From Apium graveolens (lineage: Eukaryota; Streptophyta; Magnoliopsida; Apiales; Apiaceae), in assembly GCF_009905375.1 (NCBI RefSeq), contig NC_133656.1:239724415-239788414 (forward strand): a DNA stretch of 64,000 nt, written 5' to 3'. The notes below the pieces were generated by a model. That model made no database searches and had not been told where the DNA came from. It saw only the letters and a list, made by a program, of their open reading frames with translations. A program made the translations under genes and the position numbers. Of the stretch, positions 56,096 to 64,000 are shown piece after piece (within the stretch, counting starts at the first letter, position 1; each line of letters opens with the position of its first letter).

Positions 56096-56400
56096 ACATG
56101 ATACAAAATGAAAGTATACGAAAAAATTAAATATTTTAATAAATTTATTTAAATTATATGAATATATATATTTTACATATAATTTTATAAAAGATAGATA
56201 CAAAATAAATTTCATAGGACTTGACCATGAGTCTTTTTCTATAAATGAAAGTCTTTTCCAAAATTCTCATCTAATTCATGATTTTGTATGGCTTATTGAT
56301 CGGGGAGTCAATTAGTTAAAATTTAATATTTTAAAAAAAATATTGTAATTTAAAGTTACACGACATATCACATACACGAAATGAATATATTAACAAAGAA
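56096..56400. repeat. Dispersed repeat shared with 16400-16620
   Basis: AAAGTATACGAAAAAATTAA, TTTTACATATAAT and GATAGATACAAAATAAATTT match the upstream copy in the same order. Confidence 0.6.
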
Positions 56401-57643
56401 AACATTACTAATTTGTAATAAACAGATCCGGATGAACGTCATTTAGTAATTTAAATCAACTAATTTAAATCTGATCATTTTCATTTAGTAATAAACAGTT
56501 TATCCCATAAGTGGGTTAGTCGCTGCTTGAAGAAATGGCGGTACGTCATCAGATCCATAAACTAATTGTAGATAATCAATATGGGGTGATTTAAAATTTG
56601 ACGAGAGTATTCAGAATACGATAAATTATGTCGAACAAGAATGGTATGTACTACTCCTAGATGAACGGATATTAAGTAAAGCAGAACTAAAAAGATAGGA
56701 ATCTGGTTGAACAATGATAACTCAAGAGATTCAAGGTACTCCGAAGGTATGATACGAGACATAGATGTCAAAGAAAATTTTCTGATAGTATGGCATAAGG
56801 AAAGAATAAACGTTATATGTGATTAGACGCCAAGGAAAGCATTGCGCTCAGTTTCGTATGAGAACTCCTTAAAATCAAAATAAATGATGATATGGGTTAA
56901 AAATATGTCGGTGATGCCTCCAGGTTAGTGTACTTTCTTTAAAATGGTAAAAGATCTTCGCTCGATAAACATCCTCGATTGTGATTCAAGGAAAATAAAA
57001 TATGGTGATAAGTTTGTGGGTCAGTCATATTCAGTCGAGATTTTCTCCTTAATTCGAGTAATCTCGAGAACGTTAGAAATCGAATACGCCATGGTTCAGT
57101 ATATCATTTGCAGATGGACGAGGAGATTAAAAGAACGATTAATTAAAGAGCTTGGAATGCGATTAGAAGCGATTATGAACTAAGTTAACAAAATAGAGAA
57201 ACATGTGGTAATGAGGTTCAATAACCGGTAGCTATTACAAACGTTCATGAGCACGAATTACTAGAATTACGAAGAAAGGATAATTAGTAAGAATTACGCT
57301 AGTCCTTTTGAGACAGTAAAATAGTCAGGATAAGTGTAAGTAAGTTGGTTTCACCGACACGCTTTTAGCAGATTCACAAGGTATTTATACGTGTACACTC
57401 AAGAAGAATAATTTAGCTCCATTATATATAAAATGGAGACTTGAGTTGAATTATATGAGCATCGGATGGATTATGATGCCAATAAGAGGCTGTTAAGTAG
57501 TGAGTGATGCTGCGAGTAAAAGTTTATGAAAAGTTGTAGGGTTGAAAGATCAACCTGAGAAAGTGGAAGTGAGATACTTGAATATATCATTATCTGATCC
57601 TTGGTATGATTCTGGGGACAAAATCCTTTTAAGGGGGGAACGA
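56401..57643 (+). mobile_element. Heavily decayed 3' end of a gypsy element
   Basis: No long frame survives. The last 40 bases (GGACAAAATCCTTTTAAGGG, then GGGAACGATGTAACATC) are the typical end of a chromovirus-type gypsy internal region, with the polypurine tract immediately before the LTR. The short frame at 56944-57183 may be a pol remnant but is not recognisable. Confidence 0.55.
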
Positions 57644-58690
57644 TGTAACATCTGGGATATCGCGTGTAATTATTTTTATTAATAAGTAATTCTTATATGA
57701 TTATTATGTGATTTTTGATGAATTATCTGATGATTGGTGTGAATATGTGAATGCTTATATGTGATACAATATAAGTTTGTTAATTTTATTATGACTAGAA
57801 TAAAATATAGATAATTATGGTATTTTTCTGGTAATTTTTGGGCTGTTAAATGATTTTATATTGATTTGTGAATTTATTAATTATTTTCTGAATAATTACC
57901 AAATTATTTTATGAATAATTACAAAATTATTTTATAAGGCCGGTAATCATCCGACTTCAACCGTTTTTACATTTTTACAGCCCAAAACTCTTCCGAAAAC
58001 TCCTTCCTAACCTAATCTGATAATTCCGGACATTTTCCGTATTTTGACTTTTTCAATCCGGATTACGGTTTGACCCGTGTGCGGCCCGGCGCAAGATTTT
58101 CGAGACAATAATCATTTCGGTGAATCAACAAAACCCGTATTTTTGAAAGACGAGATATTCTTACATTATTTTCGTATGAAGTGTTTTATAAGAAGCCCGG
58201 TTTGGATAATTATCCGGTACGGGTACTAAATTGGATCGTTTTTGCAGTTACTTAGCGGCTAAGTAACTAATTTATCGATTCAATACTCGTTTATGCAGTT
58301 ACTTAGGGGCTAAGCAACTAATTTAACGATCCAAAACGATCCAGAACGAACCAATATTCCGTAAATATAAATAGCATATTTTTTATTTAATTTTATTCGT
58401 TTATCCATTTACAACCATTAAAAATATAGTAATTACAGAGAAAAACCCTAAAAACGATACGTTCTTGAGAATCAAACGTATGAACGAAGGCGTTATCGAA
58501 CTCCGATTCGGGCGTGCAGCATATCAAAACGAAGCTCTTGAAATCTTCTTTCTGAATCAACCATTTGTTTTTGCCCAGAAATCAAGGTATTTTTCTGGTT
58601 TACTTATTTTATTTCGTATTATTTATAAATTAAAATATGAATTTTTGTTCTTGATATTGTTGATATGATTTGATGAGTCCGTCATGTTGA
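57644..58690 (+). repeat. Probable 3' LTR of the gypsy element (right end unclear)
   Basis: It starts TGTAACATCTGGGATATC after the polypurine tract. CAGTTACTTAG(C/G)GGCTAAG recurs at 58246 and 58297. AAACCCTAAAAACG-type and GC-rich leader-like sequence follows at 58440-58570. A CA end with target duplication was not identified. Confidence 0.5.
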
Positions 58691-58701
58691 TAATAATTTC
58701 T

Positions 58702-58740
58702 TTGTGTATATATATATATATAAGTGTATATGTATATATC
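58702..58740. repeat. (TA)n/(GTATA) microsatellite
   Basis: GTGTATATATATATATATAA is followed by GTGTATATGTATATATC. Confidence 0.9.
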
Positions 58741-59074
58741 CAGACGTTGCAGTTTTTCCCCTCTTTCTCTACTCAAAAGTCGTGCCTGTTAAATCATTAC
58801 AACTATGTAATCATTAACTGTTGCGGTTACTTTTCGGAAGGCCAGGATCGCGCCATGTGTCCTCCTCGAGTGGACATGATTTTCCAACGATTGAGTGGGT
58901 TTTTACCCTTCATTTCTTCTATAAATACCCGCCTCCTTTATTTTCTTAATTCTTTACGCAATCACAAATATCAAACACCCTCTGAGTTTTTTCTTCAAGG
59001 CGAAGTTTGGAGCTTTTCTTCTTCGTCGATGGCTTGTTGTCGTTCTGGAACCAAGTTCCTTCTTTTCTGCTAAA
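58741..59074 (+). promoter_or_regulatory. Promoter-like segment, possible LTR fragment
   Basis: TTCTATAAATACCCGCCTCC at about 58917 is a good TATA context, followed by a CAATCACAAATATCAAACAC start region and an ATG at 59029 with only 14 codons (ATGGCTTGTTGTCG...). It abuts the broken pol of the Tat-like element. It may be an LTR or a captured gene promoter. Confidence 0.4.
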
Positions 59075-59230
59075 TGAACTTTTGTTTGGGATGTACATCC
59101 AAACTATGCATGGCCACAGACTCGTCAATTCTGAGCATATCCTATGGGCTCCACGCAAACACGTCAGCATAATCGTTCAGTAGAAGAATTAGATCCTTCT
59201 GAAAGGTGATTTCAAGTCCCTTTTCAATCT

Positions 59231-60007
59231 TTAACCTCCGGGTGGGTTCCCGGGATCTAACTCAATTTCCATTGTTTGGACAGCTGGCTCGACCTTAGTT
59301 TTCCCTTTGACTTCCACAAATGTTTGGATATGGGCATCTGCGTTGGTTACGCTGTAGCCCGAGTCCTCAATGACATTTACATCCATCTTTTTCCTCTTCC
59401 TCAGGTGCTCGCGGTGCTTCTTGCGGCTTTGTCCCTTGGGTAGGGACATTGCCTTCTTCCCGTTCTCAGGTTCGGTCTCGGCCATGATCAGAGCTTGCCT
59501 GTAGCATCTGTTTTCCATGTCCCTATTTCCTATGATTTCGCCAATTTCACTGGGGGTAGGAAACTTGAGTTTTAGGTGGCTCGTGGAGGGAATGGCCCGG
59601 AGTTTGGTCATGGTTGGTCTCCCTAGAATCATATTGTACGATGAAGCTACACTTATGACATAAAATTTCATGATATGGGATACCTGTTGGGGTGCCATTC
59701 CGAAGATGACAGGAAGATAAATTACTCCACGGATGGGAATCATGAAATTTCCAAAGCCATAGAGGGGATCTTCGAGGCAGGGATCCATGCACTGGTGTCC
59801 TAACTTCATCTTGTTAAGGGTTTGTTCAAAGATGATGTTAGAAGATGAGCCGTTATCAACCAGAATCCTCTTCACCTTATTATCTGCCACGTCTAGGCTT
59901 ACCAACAACGCTTGATTGTGCCCGGGGTCCAGTCCTCCGTAGTCGGCATACGAGAAAGAGATTGGCTCATCTTCATAGGGTTGGATTATCATGGCATCGT
60001 TGTCCAT
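59231..60007 (-). pseudogene. Retroviral-type aspartic protease region of the Tat-like element
   Basis: The open frame has 258 codons. The active-site block reads KRILVDNGSSSNIIFEQTL, where DxGSS takes the place of DTGSS, as common in Tat elements. MILGRPTMTKLRAIPSTSHL is the flap/ILGRP block that follows. The tail is Lys/Arg-rich and then Glu-rich before the RT. The frame is intact, but upstream gag is broken and downstream pol is absent. Confidence 0.85.
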
Positions 60008-60273
60008 ATCTAGGCTCGGGGTGGCGTGGAAGTACCTCCAAGTACGACGTTCACCACGTGTCTTTCGCTCCCTGGGGCTTTGACCTTGTGTGTTGACTTC
60101 CTCTGTAAGTACTGGTTCATGTTTCCCTTTTTAATCGGGTCTTCTATAAATATTTTAAAAGAGAAACAGTTTTCGGTTGTGTGCCCGTGGTCTTCATGGT
60201 ACCCACAATGCTTTTCCCTTGCTCTGTTCTCCGGAGGAGCAAGAAGGGGCTTTGGAGGGCAGTAAAAAGGCTT

Positions 60274-61683
60274 TCATTTGACTTCTTTCATAATGTCTTC
60301 CTGGGACCGGTTGAGGGGGGTCCACGCGGGCTCGGGTTTCGGGTCTTTCTTGCTTATTGGCTTTCTTTGGTTCTTTTTTGGAGCTGAATAATCGCTCTTG
60401 GGTGGGGTTTCCCGGGATTGCTGAATATAGTTGTTCTGTCTATCTACTTTGAACATTTTCTCTCTCTCTTGTACGATGAGCGCCTCTCCGGGGACTCGTC
60501 TTCATCGTGGATTCTCCTGTTCATTTTCATCGACTTTAGGAAATCATTCTCCTTTATAAATTTCGAGGCAAGTACATAGGCCGGGGCAAGGCTTTGGGGC
60601 TCTCTGTGGATCAGGTCCTTGACATAGCCCTCGTAAGAAACCGGGTGGAGGTTCCTCCGGAAGATATTAACAACTTCCTTTTCTTCCAGATTGGAGAGTT
60701 GGTTGACTGCTTCTTGAAATCTCTTGATAAACTCGGGGAGCGATTCCTTGCTTCTTTGTTGGATGGTCTCCAAATGGCACATATGTAGCTCATTCATACG
60801 GTTTGCACGACTTTATGAATGTTTCTTGGAAGTCTTTCCACGAGTCAATGCTTCGGGATGGAATTCTACTAAACCATTTATGAGCTCATCTCTTAAGTGT
60901 TGATGCAAAGAAACGACACCTCGTGAGGTCACCGTAGTCATAGATATTCAATATCTGCTCAAAGTAGTTCGGGTGTTCTTCGGGGTCCGCCAGCCCGTCG
61001 AATGCATCAAGGTTAAAGTGCTTAAGTCCGGATTCTCTAGGAGTGGATTCTAGCCTTCTGGTGAAAGGGGTGGCTGCTGCTCCAACTTCCATGTCTCCCT
61101 CGACTTTCCTCTTGAGGTCCCGGAGAGCCCGGACCATATGCTCTTGTTTGGACTCCTTTTTCGGCTCGGAATCTGAGGAGACGTGAACTCTGCACGTCTT
61201 CTTTTTCAGCTTTGCCTCCTCTTCCTGGATTTTTTTTTTCAATGTTAGCATTGGGCTTGGCTTTCTCCTCCTTTCGGATCCGGTATCGGAGCGCGCTCTC
61301 CGGATTTCGTCCCGGACGTCTTCAGGTGGCCTCTTCAGGTTCTTGGAAATTCGGTCCAGGACTGATCCGCGGGATTCCCCATAATGCTCTTTTGGATCCC
61401 CTGGGTGGGTTTCAGGTTCACGGTGGTTCTTTTCTTTCCATAAGCTCACAGTTGTCTGAATCTGCCCCGGTGTCATACTTTCTTAAGGGTTTGCGGAAGT
61501 CTCAACATACTTATGGGCAGCTTTCTCAATAGTTATTCTTTGGTCTCCTGGATGGAGTTGTTGAGACGAAGCACGGGTTATGGGGGGGCCCTCTTCTATC
61601 TCCTCCATCTCACCATCCCTGGGTGGGACGATAATGGGTTGAACCAGTCCATAGATTGTTGTCTTCCTTTTCCTTGTGGTCAT
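60274..61683 (-). pseudogene. gag of the Tat-like gypsy element
   Basis: The N-terminal part (61683-61484) starts MTTRKRKTTIYGLVQP and ends in a TAA. The next stretch (61476-60886) runs basic then to FDGLADPEEHPNYFEQILNIYDYGDLTRCRFFASTLKR and a TGA. After that AHKWFSRIPSRSIDSWKDFQETF continues, and a shifted frame (60797-60444) gives the Retrotrans_gag core ETIQQRSKESLPEFIKRFQEAV. No intact CCHC knuckle was seen. Confidence 0.85.
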
Positions 61684-61842
61684 TTTTAGGGTAAAATAGG
61701 CAAAAGTACCACAAATACAACGATATGTATGGTTTTAAGGTATGAACGATACGAAAAATAAATCTAAGAGAAAGTGGGGGTGTTAACCTTAATATTTCCA
61801 GATTTTGGGGTAGAATGGCACAACCGAGTGTGACACCACCGA

Positions 61843-61874
61843 GTCGGAGGTTCGACCCCTCCTTCTAGCGCCAA
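61843..61874 (-). other. Primer-binding site with apparent tRNA T-arm extension
   Basis: Directly after the LTR end the minus strand reads TTGGCGCTAGAAGG then AGGGGTCGAACCTCC. Read on the plus strand this is GGAGG, TTCGACC, CCTCC, TTCTAGCG, CCA: a T-arm stem and loop, an acceptor strand and CCA. The match to a tRNA form therefore extends past the usual 12-18 bases. The donor tRNA was not identified. Confidence 0.55.
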
Positions 61875-62457
61875 TGATAAATCTGTTTCTTTCTCGGTCT
61901 TCTCCTCTCTTTCCTCGAGCTCGAGCCCAATATACGTGGCAGGAGTTGTGTGTTTAAGCTGCAGCGTGGGGTCTTCCGCAAAACGGGACCGGAGGGGGGT
62001 CGTCCGGTCCCGTCCCCGCGGCAACTCCGGTGCAAGAATGAGAATGAGGTTTCTTGAAGGAGAAGAAGAAGAAAGAAGGGGCTATTCAAATACATATGTA
62101 GTGGTGTGTGTACATGTGTAGAGAACAAGTAAATATTTTCCAACCCCTAAAACCCCTTTTTTGGGGCCTTTTATAGGCTCCTAAATTTAGGATTTTAGGG
62201 GCTTTTACCTCTTCATCCTAACTCCTGGTAAATTTATTTTAGGGGCTTGTACCTCTTCATCCTAACTCTTGGTAAATTTTTATTGGTGAATGATTGGATT
62301 GTTTAAATTACTAATGGCCCCAGTCGTCCCCTTGTATATGGGGTGTCTTGAGATTTAGAAACATGGACGGCTGAGATGTGTTTGTTCCATTTTGGTAACA
62401 TTGGACAATTAACATTGGACATAAATTAATGATCATTTATATAGATTAATGTTATCA
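61875..62457 (-). repeat. 5' LTR of the Tat-like element
   Basis: On the minus strand it starts TGATAAC at 62457 and ends TTTATCA at 61875, giving a TGATAA/TTATCA terminal inverted repeat over 583 bases. A TATA box (CTATAAAAGG) lies at 62169-62178 on the minus strand, and the transcribed part runs toward gag. Confidence 0.75.
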
Positions 62458-62892
62458 TTGACGGTTGGGGGTTTGTCCTGATTGAATCTTTTTCAAATTA
62501 TTAATAAAATCTGCTTTAAATTTGGCAAAAAAAAGTATTTGGAAAAATTTGGGACCAATTTCTAATATTTTTCAATAATTCATAGCCATATATAGTACGA
62601 TTATTTAGAAAAAATTACATTTGCATATTCATAATATTACCTTATAATATATTTATTATGGTTTTTATTATTTCTACTCTTATAAAATTTATCTAGAAAT
62701 ATATTTTATAAATGTTTTATTTTTTATAATTAATTTTAAGAATATAAATTTAATCCAAATAAATATACCGTGTAAAATAAAAAAAAATAGGAAAGGAGAG
62801 GCCGCTCAAGTAGCATTTTTAGGGCTTTTCATTTGGGTTTCTCTCTTCACTCTCCCTGCAACTCAAATCACTCACTTTATTTCCTAGGGTTT
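62458..62892 (+). promoter_or_regulatory. Upstream region of CCT8
   Basis: AT-rich, with TAGGGCTTTTCATTTGGG and CTAGGGTTT (telo-box-like AAACCCTA inverted) at 62818-62895. Telo-box and TAGGGCTTT motifs are common in housekeeping plant promoters. No TATA box was seen. Confidence 0.5.
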
Positions 62893-62960
62893 CTCTCTCT
62901 CTCTCTCTCTCTCAAATCTCTCTCTCGCTCTCTCTCTCTCGCTCTCTCTCTCTCTCTCAT
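62893..62960 (+). repeat. (CT)n microsatellite in the CCT8 leader
   Basis: Runs of CTCTCTCTCTCTCTCTCT are interrupted by CAAAT and CG, ending about 30 bases before the start codon. CT-rich leaders are frequent in plant housekeeping genes. Confidence 0.95.
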
Positions 62961-62989
62961 CTTTCTTTCTCTCAGTCTCTCAATCAACA

Positions 62990-63137
62990 ATGGGATTATC
63001 ATCGCAATCGTATGGGATTCAAAGCATGCTTAAGGAAGGTCACAAGCATCTCTCTGGTCTCGACGAGGCTGTTTTAAAAAACATCGATGCTTGTAAACAG
63101 CTCTCTACTATCACCAGAACTTCACTCGGTCCTAATG
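62990..63137 (+). CDS. CCT8: T-complex protein 1 subunit theta (CCT8), first exon; gene continues past the window
   Basis: The exon encodes MGLSSQSYGIQSMLKEGHKH, then LSGLDEAVLKNIDACKQLST and ITRTSLGPNG, and ends at CTAATG|GTTAGT with one base of the next codon. The sequence is the known N-terminus of plant CCT theta, including the conserved TRTSLGPNG that precedes the nucleotide-binding loop in all TCP-1 subunits. CCT8 is one of eight subunits of the cytosolic TRiC/CCT chaperonin, which folds actin, tubulin and other clients with ATP. About 49 of roughly 545 residues are in the window. The ATG is in good context (CAACAATGG). Confidence 0.95.
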
Positions 63138-64000
63138 GTTAGTTAATTCACTATGACATTCCAGATCTCGCTTTAATTTTACTTGTGTAGCACCTATTAT
63201 CGACTGATTACGAATTATCTCGTGTTCGATTATTATAATTAATATAGTAGAGATTTGTATGTATTAGATTTAATTTTACTTGTGTAGCTCTAGTTACGTA
63301 TTATCGACTAATTACGAATTATCTCGTGTTCGAATGTAATAATAATATAGTAGAGATGTGTATGTATGTGTGTATGTTAGATTTAATATACTTGTGTAGC
63401 TCTAATTTTGTATTATCGACTGACTACGAATTATCTCATGTTCGAATGTCTGATTATAATGATAATATGGTAGAAATGTATATGTATGTGTGTTTGTTAG
63501 ATTTAATTTATATGACAAATTATGTGTTTGTGAGATGGATTAGTTGTTTGCGTACATTTAGTGATGCGGTTTAAATTACGTACTAATGATTCAGTTATAA
63601 TGATAAGAATAATACTATAGTAGATATGTTTATATATGCGTGTATGTTAGATTTAAATTATATGACAAAAGTATATGTTCGGAAGATGGATTAGTTTTTG
63701 TGTATATTTAATGATGCAGTTAAGTTACATGTTCTATTATAATAATATATAGTAGAGATGCTTATGTATGTGTATATGTCAGATTAGGAGTATATGACAA
63801 AATACAAATTATGTTATGTGTTTGGAAGATGGATTAGTTGTTTGCGGTACGTTTGGTGATGCGGTTTAAATTACGTATTTCGACTGACTAAGAATTATCT
63901 GGTGTTCGATTATAATAATATGTAGTAGAGATGTTTATGTATGAGTGTATGTTTAGATATGGATTATATGACAAATTATGTTATGTGTTTGGAAGATGGA
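63138..64000 (+). repeat. CCT8 intron 1, filled with a variable minisatellite
   Basis: TAGTAGAGATG (with variants) recurs at 63245, 63348, 63468, 63618, 63750 and 63923. Each copy is followed by TATGTATGTGTGTATGTTAG-like sequence, TATATGACAAATTATG, GGAAGATGGATTAGTT and TTTGGTGATGCGGTT. Unit lengths vary from about 103 to 173 bases because sub-blocks are present or absent. The array runs off the window. Confidence 0.85.

Larger units (their letters stand above)
59075..62457 (-). mobile_element. Tat-like Ty3/gypsy retrotransposon: 5' LTR, gag, protease, start of RT; rest missing
   Basis: On the minus strand the order is LTR (62457-61875), primer-binding region (61874 down), gag in broken frames (61683-60274), protease (60007-59231), and the first codons of the RT region (EITFQKDLILLLNDYADVFAWSP, about 59220-59150). 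The element stops abruptly near 59075. Gag has an in-frame TAA near 61483, a TGA at about 60886 and a frame change near 60800. Gag-protease style and the DVFAW entry to RT place it with Tat-type gypsy elements. Confidence 0.85.

Noticed and set aside
59845..60387. Plus-strand open frames over gag/protease
   Set aside because: Antisense shadows of the Tat-like gypsy element.
62833..63033. 66-codon frame MGFSLHSPCN...
   Set aside because: It comes from the (CT)n leader and reads the CCT8 exon out of frame.

Overview
The window is nuclear DNA of a flowering plant. It has spliced protein genes with GT-AG introns and AT-rich introns, Stowaway-type MITEs with the plant CTCCCTCCGTCCC termini, Ty1/copia and Ty3/gypsy retroelements, and tRNA-derived SINEs. 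Protein similarity (FAR/MS2-like reductase, ERF group V factor, APRL, GDH, CCT8) points to a eudicot. An asterid such as an Apiaceae species is only a guess. Nothing suggests bacterial, organellar or viral DNA.

Layout. 1-2960: a decayed Ty1/copia element. 3478-13200: a tandem family of fatty acyl-CoA reductase (FAR) genes. It holds an exon relic, a duplicated promoter plus first-exon relic, one complete nine-exon gene (4427-7069), a nearly complete copy with a 2-nt frameshift in the cofactor motif (9027-12231), and a truncated 3' copy (12350-13200). 13200-18070: intergenic DNA with MITEs and a short non-LTR retroelement. 18188-18949: an intronless AP2/ERF transcription factor. 19000-25650: repeats, including a roughly 105-bp tandem array rich in palindromes (23212-23790), an LTR (24136-24597) and a SINE with a perfect 18-bp target duplication (25135-25311). 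25652-30741: a four-exon thioredoxin-fold APRL gene with a 3-kb first intron and a GC-AG third intron. 31790-33565: MITE cluster and tandem repeats. 34698-35684: a two-exon membrane-anchored plant protein of unknown function. 37538-38755 (minus): a single-exon UFD1-like gene with an unusual repeat-rich N-terminal extension. 39000-41900: a SINE, nested MITEs with a long foldback, and a CACTA-type element. 41915-42512 (minus): a small two-exon membrane-anchored protein gene. 42560-53240: dense repeats, including a second copy of the non-LTR element with a 17-bp target duplication and a 308-bp x 3 tandem repeat. 53413-55642: a complete nine-exon glutamate dehydrogenase gene. 55960-62457: gypsy debris, then a 5'-LTR/gag/protease fragment of a Tat-like gypsy element on the minus strand. 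62990-end: first exon of CCT8 (chaperonin TCP-1 theta), with a repeat-filled first intron running off the window.

The genes do not form a pathway. They are independent plant loci separated by repeats. The only functional cluster is the FAR family, where repeated local duplication has left one apparently working gene among copies at different stages of decay. The most unusual items are the UFD1 paralogue with its peptide-repeat extension, the tandem palindrome array at 23.2-23.8 kb, the foldback inside the 39.9-40.6 kb MITE, and the extended primer-binding site of the Tat-like element. Exon boundaries were set by hand from splice signals, reading frame and similarity between copies or remembered family sequences. 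No alignment or database search was run.
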